Assembly: GCF_000797465.1 (NCBI RefSeq)
Contig: NZ_JSWG01000010.1
Span: forward strand, 1 to 64,000
DNA: 64,000 nt
Reading direction: 5' to 3'
Source of the DNA: Psychroserpens jangbogonensis
GTDB lineage: Bacteria > Bacteroidota > Bacteroidia > Flavobacteriales > Flavobacteriaceae
The number at the start of each line of letters is the position of its first letter. The first letter of the stretch is position 1. The notes under the pieces were generated by a model, which saw nothing but the letters and a program-made list of their open reading frames with translations, had not been told where the DNA came from and did no database searches. Made by a program: the position numbers and the translations under genes. Of the stretch, positions 10,644 to 17,919 are shown in pieces.

Positions 10644-10686
10644 TAAAGTTATTGGTAATATCGACTATTTTATATGACTTATGTCA
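10644..10686 (-). promoter_or_regulatory. CRP/FNR-type box and -7 element for SLC13-pckA
   Basis: The dyad TGAC-TTAT-GTCA occupies 10675-10686. On the minus strand a -7-like element TAACTTTA starts at 10651, exactly 29.5 bp from the dyad centre, the same spacing found at five other promoters in this window. If the start of transcription is about 12 bases into that element, the box is centred near -41.5, the position of class II CRP/FNR activators. A leader of about 20 bases would precede the ATG at 10618. A separate plus-strand -7 match TACTTTTG at 10705-10712 may serve bshB1. Confidence 0.6.
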
Positions 10687-10904
10687 TGGAATAACCATGG
10701 ACTATACTTTTGCGAAATTGCTTATGTTTTCATGAGAATATTGCAGAAAACATTTACGAAAACGAGTGAGTAGTATTGACTTATAAATAGTAGCTTTGTT
10801 TTTTAAGTTATTTTTGATTTATTTATAATTTGGAATTTGATGTTTTATTGGAGAGATCCTAAATAGTCGTCAGTTGAGGTTATTAGTTTTTAAATATTTT
10901 TTAG

Positions 10905-11621
10905 ATGAAATTAGATATACTCGCTTTTGGAGCGCATCCAGATGATGTAGAATTAGGTTGTGGTGCGACCATTGCTAAAGAAGTAGCCAACGGGAAAAAA
11001 GTTGGAATTGTTGATTTAACACGAGGTGAATTAGGTACTCGAGGCACTGCAGAAACAAGAGATCAAGAAGCGAGTGATGCTGCCAAAATTTTAGGTGTTG
11101 CAGTAAGGGAGAACTTAGCATTTGCAGATGGTTTCTTTATAAATGATAAAAAGCATCAATTAGAGGTTATTAAAATGATACGTAAGTATCAGCCAGAGAT
11201 TGTATTATGTAATGCTATTGATGATAGACATATTGATCATGGGAAAGGCAGTAAATTGGTAAGTGATGCTTGCTTTTTAAGTGGACTATTAAAAATAGAA
11301 ACCGAATTTGATGGAAACCAACAAAAACAATGGAGACCTAAACAAGTATATCATTATATACAATGGAAAAATTTAGAACCAGAATTAACCGTTGATGTTT
11401 CAGGTTTTATAGATACCAAAATGAAATCTGTATTAGCCTATAAAACTCAGTTTTATGATCCCAATAGTAAAGAAGCCCAAACACCTATTTCAAGTAAAAA
11501 TTTTACAGATAGTATAAAATACAGAGCAAGAGACTTAGGACGCTTAGTAGGAGCAGAGTATGCTGAAGGCTTTACTGTAGAGCGTTATGTTTCTGTAGAA
11601 AGTTTGTTTGATTTGAAGTAA
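10905..11621 (+). CDS. bshB1: Bacillithiol biosynthesis deacetylase BshB1
   Basis: A 238-residue zinc deacetylase of the LmbE/PIG-L family. The AHPDD motif (residues 10-14) supplies zinc ligands and the catalytic Asp; RGELGTRGTAETR and the DDRHIDHGKGS histidines are typical of BshB1. The enzyme removes the acetyl group from GlcNAc-malate in the synthesis of bacillithiol, the low-molecular-weight thiol of many Bacteroidetes and Firmicutes. The leader is long (about 190 bases from the -7 match at 10705). It is a single gene followed by the tRNA-His unit. Confidence 0.95.
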   Translation: MKLDILAFGAHPDDVELGCGATIAKEVANGKKVGIVDLTRGELGTRGTAETRDQEASDAAKILGVAVRENLAFADGFFINDKKHQLEVIKMIRKYQPEIVLCNAIDDRHIDHGKGSKLVSDACFLSGLLKIETEFDGNQQKQWRPKQVYHYIQWKNLEPELTVDVSGFIDTKMKSVLAYKTQFYDPNSKEAQTPISSKNFTDSIKYRARDLGRLVGAEYAEGFTVERYVSVESLFDLK

Positions 11622-11640
11622 TAATTTTAAAAAAAACTCT

Positions 11641-11670
11641 TTGTTGTAACTGTGAAATAATTTACATTTG
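11641..11670 (+). promoter_or_regulatory. Consensus Bacteroidetes promoter of the tRNA-His unit
   Basis: TTG at 11641-11643, 19 bases, then TACATTTG at 11663-11670: an exact match to the Bacteroidetes TTG-N19-TAnnTTTG promoter. Transcription should begin near 11675, before the decayed tRNA half at 11684, so that sequence is part of the primary transcript. Confidence 0.85.
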
Positions 11671-11683
11671 CAGTCCAATTTAA

Positions 11684-11722
11684 ATGGTGGCTCTATTTCA
11701 GCTGATTAGAGCATCCCTTTTG
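11684..11722 (+). pseudogene. Decayed 5'-half copy of tRNA-His
   Basis: atggtgg, then tcagctgattagagc, aligns with the flank and 5' half of the real tRNA-His gene (atggtgg, tcagctggttagagc) 70 bases downstream. The D-stem no longer pairs (TTTC opposite GAGC) and no anticodon or T arm follows, so it cannot fold as a tRNA. It sits between the promoter and the functional gene. Confidence 0.65.
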
Positions 11723-11756
11723 GAAAACTTTTCGGAGTTTAAATAAAATAAATATG

Positions 11757-11830
11757 GTGGTTGTAGCTCAGCTGGTTAGAGCGTCGGTTTGTGGTACCGA
11801 AAGTCGCCGGTTCGAACCCGGTCTTCCACC
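11757..11830 (+). tRNA. tRNA-His (anticodon GTG)
   Basis: The D arm (GCTC/GAGC), anticodon stem TCGGT/ACCGA with loop TTGTGGT (anticodon GTG) and T arm GCCGG-TTCGAAC-CCGGT are complete. G at 11756 faces C73 at 11830, giving the G-1:C73 identity pair of tRNA-His. The acceptor stem GTGGTTG/CTTCCAC contains two U-U oppositions (5:68 and 6:67). CCA is not fully encoded (CCCAG follows). Confidence 0.95.
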
Positions 11831-11840
11831 CAGAATTACA

Positions 11841-11869
11841 AAGCTTCTCAGAAATGAGAAGCTTTTTTT
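11841..11869 (+). terminator. Rho-independent terminator of tRNA-His
   Basis: AAGCTTCTCA-GAAA-TGAGAAGCTT forms a perfect 10-bp stem with a GAAA loop and runs into a T tract. It starts 10 bases after the tRNA. Confidence 0.95.
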
Positions 11870-11890
11870 GTGGTCTTCAATGAAATAAAA

Positions 11891-11918
11891 AAAACGCTAC
11901 TTATTAAAGTAGCGTTTT
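11891..11918. terminator. Bidirectional terminator facing the M28 peptidase gene
   Basis: A perfect 12-bp inverted repeat, AAAACGCTACTT and AAGTAGCGTTTT around ATTA, with A and T tracts on its flanks. It lies 52 bases beyond the stop of the minus-strand M28 gene and would end that transcript as well as read-through from the tRNA unit. Confidence 0.88.
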
Positions 11919-11970
11919 GCGTTAGTGAATAATGTGCAGGAAATTCATGAAAATTCCTCTTAAAAAGAAT

Positions 11971-13512
11971 TTAGATGTTCTTTTCAGCCCCATCAACAAT
12001 AATTCTATGTTCTCGATTAACCAATTCCCAAGCTGTATAAAAAACAAGACGGGCTCTTTTCTCTAGTAAATCGTATTCAATTTTGTCTGGTGTATCTGTT
12101 ACCTTATGATAATCATCGTGTTTGCCATTAAAATAAAAGGCCACAGGAATATTATTTTTCGCAAAATTATAGTGATCAGATCTGTAATAGTATTGATTAG
12201 GATCTGTTTTGTTACTATACCTATAATCTAAATTGATGTTGGTGTATGTTTTGTTTGCGGTTTCACTAATATCGAAAAGTTCCGTACTCAACATATCTGA
12301 ACCAATAACATAGATATAGTTCCTGTCGTTTTCATGTAGGGCATCTACACGTCCAATCATGTCAATATTAAGATTGGCTACCGTGTTTTCTAATGGGAAA
12401 ATAGGGTTGGAATCTGTATAATATTTTGAACCTTGAAGTCCTTTTTCTTCAGCAGTTAAATGCAAGAATAAAATGGATCTTTTTGGACTATAACCATCTT
12501 TAATAGCATCTTTAAATGCTTGAGCTATTTCTAGCATAGCAACGGTTCCTGAGCCGTCATCATCAGCACCATTACTTATCTCTCCATCTTCAATTCCTAG
12601 ATGATCAAGGTGTGCTGAAATCACCACGATTTCATCAGGTTTTTCTTCTCCTTTAATAAATGCGACTACATTATGAGAATTGAATGTTTCAAAATTCTTT
12701 TTAATAGACAACTCAATGTTAACGTCCACAATTTTAGGCGTATCATTTGTGTCTATATCATGTACTAATTGCTTAGCGAATGCTAGACTAATAATAAAGT
12801 TGAACGTGTCATCATCATTAGCAGCTGATCTTATTGAACCTTCATATTCTGATTCAATCATTTTCGAATAACGTTTTGCGAAGTAATTATGAGTGGAGTT
12901 ATTCATTACAAATACAGCTTTAGCACCTCGCTTACTTGCACACTCAATTTTTAAGTTTCTCGCTCTTCTGCCAGATGTCCATTGGGATTCTTCCTTTGTG
13001 CCAGAAGTAATATATGTGCTATCTGCATTTATTGGCTCTCCAGATTTGATAACTACAATTTTATCTTTAACATCTAGATTTTTATAATCTGAATAGTTGT
13101 CAGCATCTATTCCATAGCCGGCATATACAATTTGATTTACGCTTAATGAATTGATGTTTACATTTTTAGAAGGAATGAAATCATCATAAATAGTTGCTTT
13201 CTTTCCGTTTATTGTCATGTTAACTTCTGGAAGTTTTTGACGTTCTAAAGGAACTTCTTGTAAATAAGCGTTGTTTTCATATGGAGAAGAAATCTCCATA
13301 CTTATATATTTTTCTTTTAAGTATTGAGTCGCCATATCGTGACCAGGTTCGCCAGTTTCACGACCTTCAAATTCATCTGAAGCAAACTTGTATAGTAATT
13401 CTTTGAGATCGTTTGATGTAATTGAATCACCATAAACTTTTGGATCAGCTACTTCTTTAGCGCAAGACATAACCAATAAGCCTAGAACGAAGTGGAGTAC
13501 ATTCTTTTTCAT
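11971..13512 (-). CDS. M28-family zinc aminopeptidase lipoprotein, long form
   Basis: A 513-residue lipoprotein: signal peptide with lipobox ending at C17 (LLVMSC). The M28 catalytic part lies at about 290-500 with metal ligands and catalytic residues visible: HLDH (301-304), GADDDGSG (315-322), the acid base in LTAEEKG (E355/E356), NIDMIGR with D384, and DDYHK with H469. A middle segment (about 95-280) resembles the PA-type insert of secreted M28 peptidases. It probably cleaves peptides in the periplasm or at the outer membrane. A shorter paralogue follows at 13601; they look like a tandem duplication, 88 bases apart. Confidence 0.88.
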   Translation of the reverse strand: MKKNVLHFVLGLLVMSCAKEVADPKVYGDSITSNDLKELLYKFASDEFEGRETGEPGHDMATQYLKEKYISMEISSPYENNAYLQEVPLERQKLPEVNMTINGKKATIYDDFIPSKNVNINSLSVNQIVYAGYGIDADNYSDYKNLDVKDKIVVIKSGEPINADSTYITSGTKEESQWTSGRRARNLKIECASKRGAKAVFVMNNSTHNYFAKRYSKMIESEYEGSIRSAANDDDTFNFIISLAFAKQLVHDIDTNDTPKIVDVNIELSIKKNFETFNSHNVVAFIKGEEKPDEIVVISAHLDHLGIEDGEISNGADDDGSGTVAMLEIAQAFKDAIKDGYSPKRSILFLHLTAEEKGLQGSKYYTDSNPIFPLENTVANLNIDMIGRVDALHENDRNYIYVIGSDMLSTELFDISETANKTYTNINLDYRYSNKTDPNQYYYRSDHYNFAKNNIPVAFYFNGKHDDYHKVTDTPDKIEYDLLEKRARLVFYTAWELVNREHRIIVDGAEKNI

Positions 13513-13600
13513 AATTGTTTTAGTGTTTATTATGCGATATTACGAAAATCTGAGAGGTTAGAATTTCATATGATTGATCTTTAACAAACTTTAACTAGGA

Positions 13601-14638
13601 CTATGAATCTTGATCGACTTCAATACGTTTTTCGTTGTTAGCAATATACCAAGCAGTAGTAAAAATAAGTTTGGTACGTTTTTGCAATAATGGGTAGTTG
13701 ATTTTTTCTGCAGTATCTGTAGGTTCATGATAATCATCGTGTGTACCACTAAAATAAAAAATCACTGGTATGCCATTTTGAGCAAAGTTATAATGATCAG
13801 ATCTACTGTAGTATTGGTTGGGATCACTATCACTATTTAGACGATAATCTAATTCAAGTTTCGTGAAATTTTCATTTGCAGATTCAGAAATATAATGCAA
13901 TTCTGTACTTAATCTGTCTGAACCAATTACGTAAATGTAATTTGGATTATCTTCATGTGAATCATCTATTCGGCCAATCATATCTATATTAAGATTTGCA
14001 ATGGTATTATGCAATGGAAACACAGGATGTTCTGTATAATATCTAGAACCAGTTAAATCAACTTCTTCTCCAGTTAGGTGTAAAAAAACAATACTTCGTT
14101 TGGGACCAAAACCTTCAAGTTCTGCTTTTTTAAAAGCTTGAGCCATTTCGAGTAGAGCAGCAGTGCCTGATCCGTTATCGTCTGCGCCATTGTATATAGC
14201 ATCTTCAGTATAACCTTCATGATCTGAATGTGCAGAAATGATTAATACTTCATCAGGATATTCTGAACCTTTAATGTATGCAATCACATTTGAAGAGCTT
14301 TTTATACCATCTGTAAAATATGATTCAGGAACATTTTGATAGTAATTATCAGTGCCTAAAGGCGATGCAACCTCTTCTTTTATATAGTATTCTTTTAAAT
14401 AATTTGAAGCTTTGTGATGACCAAGTTCACCAGTCTTGCGACCTTGAAAATCATCAGAAGAAAATTTATATACATGAGTATTCAGCTCTGCCGATGTAAT
14501 GGTATTTGCATATTTGTTAATGATGTTAGCATCTGTAAAAACGATACTATCTTTAATGTTCTGCAGTTTATCAGTATGACTTGGTGTAGCGCAAGATCCA
14601 ACGAGGGTTAATGCAGATGCAACTATGAGGACTTTCAT
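13601..14638 (-). CDS. M28-family zinc aminopeptidase lipoprotein, short form
   Basis: A 345-residue paralogue of the neighbouring peptidase with lipobox LVGSC (C16). The catalytic motifs are kept (SAHSDHEG, GADDNGSG, LTGEEVDL, NIDMIGR, SRSDHYNF, DDYHEPTDT), but about 165 residues matching the PA-type insert of the long form are missing between the N-terminal helix region and the catalytic domain. The protein is therefore near a bare catalytic core. It precedes the long form on the same strand with a short gap and may share its transcript. Confidence 0.87.
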   Translation of the reverse strand: MKVLIVASALTLVGSCATPSHTDKLQNIKDSIVFTDANIINKYANTITSAELNTHVYKFSSDDFQGRKTGELGHHKASNYLKEYYIKEEVASPLGTDNYYQNVPESYFTDGIKSSSNVIAYIKGSEYPDEVLIISAHSDHEGYTEDAIYNGADDNGSGTAALLEMAQAFKKAELEGFGPKRSIVFLHLTGEEVDLTGSRYYTEHPVFPLHNTIANLNIDMIGRIDDSHEDNPNYIYVIGSDRLSTELHYISESANENFTKLELDYRLNSDSDPNQYYSRSDHYNFAQNGIPVIFYFSGTHDDYHEPTDTAEKINYPLLQKRTKLIFTTAWYIANNEKRIEVDQDS

Positions 14639-14754
14639 GTATTGAATTTCTATTTAAAAATTGAGATTTATAGATATGGCTCTAATTTTCAATCAAATAA
14701 AATGAAAAAAAAGAGAATATAGAAGTTTTGATCTTGTTTAATTTTAAAATAAAA

Positions 14755-15096
14755 CTATTCGAAGTCTGACTCGTCTATTTCTAGTCCTTCAAGCTCTTCA
14801 ATAGCGTCTTCTTGAGACTCATTTTCTTTTTCAATTAATTCTTCAGTGTTACCAACTTCAACCGTATCAAAAACGGATTTGTATGTGGTTAGTGCTAATG
14901 CAATAATGGTTAACAAAAAAATGAGTTGAATTGTTTTTTTTGAACCTTGTTTTTCTTTAGAAAAATATATCGCTACAACTCCTAAAATCAAGGCTGCAAC
15001 GCCCGGAATAAAAGCAATTTTAAATAAAGGTGTAACTGCAAGAACTACAGCTAAAACTGCAGAAATGAATCCTAATATAATAACTAACTTTTTCAT
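14755..15096 (-). CDS. Small three-helix membrane protein with acidic tail
   Basis: 113 residues, family not recognised. Hydrophobic segments at about 3-22, 27-45 and 57-72 are followed by a very acidic C-terminal tail (EELIEKENESQEDAIEELE to the end). It lies 6 bases downstream of the DUF3108 gene, so the two form an operon. Function unknown. Confidence 0.7.
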   Translation of the reverse strand: MKKLVIILGFISAVLAVVLAVTPLFKIAFIPGVAALILGVVAIYFSKEKQGSKKTIQLIFLLTIIALALTTYKSVFDTVEVGNTEELIEKENESQEDAIEELEGLEIDESDFE

Positions 15097-15102
15097 AAGT
15101 AT

Positions 15103-15882
15103 TTAGTTTTTTAAACCAGTTGCTGATTTAATTTTAAGTTCGCCACTGCCAACTGGGATTTTAAATTTCGCGTATACAGGAATTTTATTAGCATCGGCAG
15201 TTAACCAAAGTAGGTTGTCGTTATTACCTTTAAGTACAGTACTATTGTTAATTGAAATAGCCAGTTTATAACATTCTTTTCGCCCTAGATTTGTGTTAAT
15301 TGTTTCTTTGTTAAGATACTTGACGTTTAGTGAAAACTCTTCATTGTCAAAAACAACTTTAAATACTTCACTGTCACCAGGTGTTGCCTTATGAATATCA
15401 AGATTTCTAATATTATAAATTGTAGATACTAAGTCTTTTGTCGTTGAACTAATCTTAATTTTCTTTTTCTCTTCCCAAGTACTACCATCACTTCTTTTTT
15501 TTCGCTTTATACTTTCAACGGTGTTTGTTTTACGCTTGAATTTATACTGCATAAATTTTTCATAACCACCTTCATTAATATCTCTTTTATAAAGATATGG
15601 TCTTAAACTTTTCGGACTCACATAGCTTTCATATAAATCTCTTATCTTAAAAAAACTATCCCATTTACTATAGGTAGCAGCTGTACATTTTAATCTTAAT
15701 AATGTAGATGTAGAAGTCTTCACTTCGCTGGTTTCCATAGTAACTTCCGCTAGTTCTGTTAGCAAACCAGACATATTGTAAGAAGCACTGAATGTAAGCT
15801 TTTCGTTTGCTCCAATAGATGTATTTTGAGCACTACTAATTGTTGAAACAAAAAGCGAAATTATTAGTATAAGGTATCTCAT
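15103..15882 (-). CDS. DUF3108-type periplasmic protein
   Basis: 259 residues with an N-terminal signal peptide (LILIISLFVSTISSAQ). The body fits the DUF3108 beta-barrel-like domain: NEKLTFSASYNMSGLL near the start, the repeated basic YKFKRKTN/KRKKRSDGS stretch, and a C-terminal lipocalin-like end (AKFKIPVGSGELKIKSA). Function of the family is unknown; it is periplasmic by its signal. It precedes a small membrane protein gene by 6 bases. Confidence 0.75.
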   Translation of the reverse strand: MRYLILIISLFVSTISSAQNTSIGANEKLTFSASYNMSGLLTELAEVTMETSEVKTSTSTLLRLKCTAATYSKWDSFFKIRDLYESYVSPKSLRPYLYKRDINEGGYEKFMQYKFKRKTNTVESIKRKKRSDGSTWEEKKKIKISSTTKDLVSTIYNIRNLDIHKATPGDSEVFKVVFDNEEFSLNVKYLNKETINTNLGRKECYKLAISINNSTVLKGNNDNLLWLTADANKIPVYAKFKIPVGSGELKIKSATGLKN

Positions 15883-16067
15883 GAGTTAGGTTTTGTTTAA
15901 TAACGTTTCATTAAACATTTATTGTGCCAAATGTAAGACTGAAATTTCAGATATGGAAATTTGTATTATGAAGTGGTTATGATTGAAATTATTTCAGGAA
16001 AATTCACCTGTAAGTAAAATCTGTTAATTTTTTGGTAACTTAGTCTTTTAAAACTAACCCTCATTTA

Positions 16068-16253
16068 ATGAATTTCTTTAAAAAAATAGGACCATCAAAC
16101 ACATTCATGTTGTTGTTATGTGCATTGATTATTATAGTTGCTGAATATCTATTTCTTACTGGTGATCACCTTCATGCCATTTTCATAGGTCTTTGGGCAC
16201 CAACACTTTTAGGTGTTATAATCTTTATAAAACTAATCACAAATGGACGCTAA
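16068..16253 (+). CDS. Small two-helix membrane protein
   Basis: 61 residues with two hydrophobic helices (about 13-30 and 38-56). Family not recognised. Its last 11 bases overlap the start of a second small membrane gene at 16243, an arrangement typical of translational coupling. A 13-bp dyad, TGAAATTATTTCA (15984-15996), lies 71 bases upstream and may be an operator. Confidence 0.6.
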   Translation: MNFFKKIGPSNTFMLLLCALIIIVAEYLFLTGDHLHAIFIGLWAPTLLGVIIFIKLITNGR

Positions 16254-16353
16254 CGATATAGTTTTATGGTTTTCTGGAATTGTTTCAATTTGTGTGGTGA
16301 TTTGGGCAATTGTAGTTATACGGACTTACAACAAAATTGATCAAGACAGGTAA
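16243..16353 (+). CDS. 36-residue single-helix membrane protein
   Basis: ATG at 16243 to TAA at 16351-16353 encodes MDANDIVLWFSG... with one membrane helix (about 5-25) and a polar tail TYNKIDQDR. It overlaps the preceding gene by 11 bases in another frame. Size and topology recall small subunits that ride on larger membrane complexes, but no family is recognised. Confidence 0.55.
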   Translation: MDANDIVLWFSGIVSICVVIWAIVVIRTYNKIDQDR

Positions 16354-16367
16354 TTATTAATTGTTTA

Positions 16368-16790
16368 CTAATGTGTTCTGTAAACAAACTCAAGAATACT
16401 TAAGATTAATAAAACAGTCCATAGACCTGTTCGGTCCCAGTTTTTACGCACTAGCTTTGTTAAGGTTTTGCTTGTGTGTGTATTGTTCAAAATTTCAGTA
16501 TGAATAGGAACAAATTTCAATAATGTGATAACCCATATCAATAACACAATTCCAATTCCGAGAATATGATATGTCGTTTGAAATTTCAATACTTGATATC
16601 CATAAATAAATAACTGTACAAGCATTAGAGGAATAACCATACAAGCTATTCTGAAGGTGTATTTTTTATGCCACTTTAGAAGTTCATCATTTGAAAAGTG
16701 TTTAAAACTAGGGTAGACCATGAGCTGAATCATCCAAATCAGGATGACTAAACCAAAATCTATAAGCAGTCTTGCAATTGTTGAGGTCAT
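16368..16790 (-). CDS. Four-helix membrane protein of unknown function
   Basis: 140 residues with hydrophobic segments near 8-25, 48-67, 76-95 and 118-137. It begins 3 bases after the stop of the DUF2452 gene, so they are co-transcribed. A region with FPSFKHFS/WHKKYTFRIA resembles DUF1772-like four-helix proteins, but the match is weak. Confidence 0.65.
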   Translation of the reverse strand: MTSTIARLLIDFGLVILIWMIQLMVYPSFKHFSNDELLKWHKKYTFRIACMVIPLMLVQLFIYGYQVLKFQTTYHILGIGIVLLIWVITLLKFVPIHTEILNNTHTSKTLTKLVRKNWDRTGLWTVLLILSILEFVYRTH

Positions 16791-16793
16791 AAA

Positions 16794-17201
16794 TTACTCT
16801 TCTATTTTTTTCCAGAGTTGTTCGCTATTCAAATAAAAACTACCTACATGATCAAAATTACATTCGTTAGGCGATATAATTGATAAAAAAGGGTCACTGT
16901 TTTTGTCTCTGTATAAATGATAAGTATCTCCTATAATAGGTTCAAAACTATAACGTGCGCTATACACCAAATTATTATACTCTAGCTCTTGCATCATTTT
17001 GTCATATTCTGCTTTAAGCTCTAAGTATTTCGCCTGAATTTGTTTATTGGCTTTATAAATGTTTTTGTTTTTCCAAGTCGTATTATCTGTGATTTTTATA
17101 GCTGGTGCACCTACATTTGTGCCATAAGGTTTGAGTGCAGCATCATAATTTTGCGACACTTCATTAAATACAACTTGATCAGGTTTTTTATCTTGAGACA
17201 T
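16794..17201 (-). CDS. DUF2452 protein
   Basis: 135 residues, soluble, no signal peptide. The N-terminal NYDAALKPYGTNVGAPAI and C-terminal YHLYRDKNSDPFLSIISP are the conserved blocks of DUF2452, a family common in Bacteroidetes; function unknown. A short coiled region lies between (NKQIQAKYLELKAEYDKMM). Confidence 0.8.
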   Translation of the reverse strand: MSQDKKPDQVVFNEVSQNYDAALKPYGTNVGAPAIKITDNTTWKNKNIYKANKQIQAKYLELKAEYDKMMQELEYNNLVYSARYSFEPIIGDTYHLYRDKNSDPFLSIISPNECNFDHVGSFYLNSEQLWKKIEE

Positions 17202-17379
17202 GGTTCGTCTTTTTTAGTAAAGATAAACCACCTAAGTAAGAGATTGAATATAAAATATAGAATTTATTATATTTTATAGTCTTATAAAACGGCTATTAAG
17301 TTAAGTAAAAAACTTAGTCTTAATCATAGTTGAGTGTTTAAACTTTTGTTAAGTAAAAACGCTTAAAACTAAAATTTCA

Positions 17380-17387
17380 TACCTTTG
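17380..17387 (+). promoter_or_regulatory. -7 element of the copper efflux operon
   Basis: TACCTTTG matches the Bacteroidetes -7 consensus TAnnTTTG. No good TTG stands 19-21 bases upstream, suggesting an activated promoter. Transcription would begin only a few bases before the ATG at 17397, leaving a nearly leaderless mRNA. A TTG start at 17385 would lie inside this element and is rejected. An A/T-only 11-bp inverted repeat (17249-17259 and 17268-17278) lies about 100 bases upstream. Confidence 0.6.
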
Positions 17388-17396
17388 TATATAAGT

Positions 17397-17810
17397 ATGA
17401 AACAGATTATCCATAAAATAATGTCAATTGTAATGACTTTTGTAGTGTTATTCTCTACAATGTCGTTTACAGTAAATATGCATTATTGTGGAGAAATTTT
17501 GGTAGAGACTGCTGTTTTTCATAAAGCAAAAGGTTGTGGAATGGAAATGCAAAAACCTTCTACCGAAGGTTGTGCAATTACAAAAAAGAATTGCTGTAGC
17601 GACGAGCAATTAGTAGTTGATGGTCAAGACGAATTAAAACTACAAGTTGACAAAACTTCTTACGAGCAACAAGTATTTATAGCTTCATTTGTTTACGCTT
17701 ATATTAACCTTTTTGAAGGTTTAGAAAATAATATATCTTCTTACGAAGAATACGAACCACCACTCGTCATAAGGCAAATCTTCAAGATTGACGAGACCTA
17801 TTTAATTTGA
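17397..17810 (+). CDS. HYC_CC_PP family protein
   Basis: 137 residues from the ATG at 17397. A signal or membrane helix (about 8-27) is followed by the family's three marks: NMHYCGE, KNCCSDE and YEPPLV. This small family is found in Bacteroidetes, usually beside metal efflux genes; the Cys and His residues suggest metal binding in the periplasm (inference). It is the first gene of the CusA-TolC-CusB operon, 109 bases ahead of the pump gene. Confidence 0.85.
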   Translation: MKQIIHKIMSIVMTFVVLFSTMSFTVNMHYCGEILVETAVFHKAKGCGMEMQKPSTEGCAITKKNCCSDEQLVVDGQDELKLQVDKTSYEQQVFIASFVYAYINLFEGLENNISSYEEYEPPLVIRQIFKIDETYLI

Positions 17811-17919
17811 TTTTTAAACAATAGACTGTGTTATCCATTGACTTTAATGTCATAAGGATAATTTGCTGTGTTCGGTGTTTTTCAAACGCCAATGTCTAAC
17901 TGTATAATATTCAAAGCAA

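Noticed and set aside
17249-17278. 11-bp A/T-only inverted repeat upstream of the copper operon
   Set aside because: Composition is so AT-rich that a chance dyad is likely; kept only as a note in the promoter entry.
17385-17396. TTG start for the HYC_CC_PP protein
   Set aside because: The TTG is part of the -7 element TACCTTTG; the ATG at 17397 gives a proper signal peptide.
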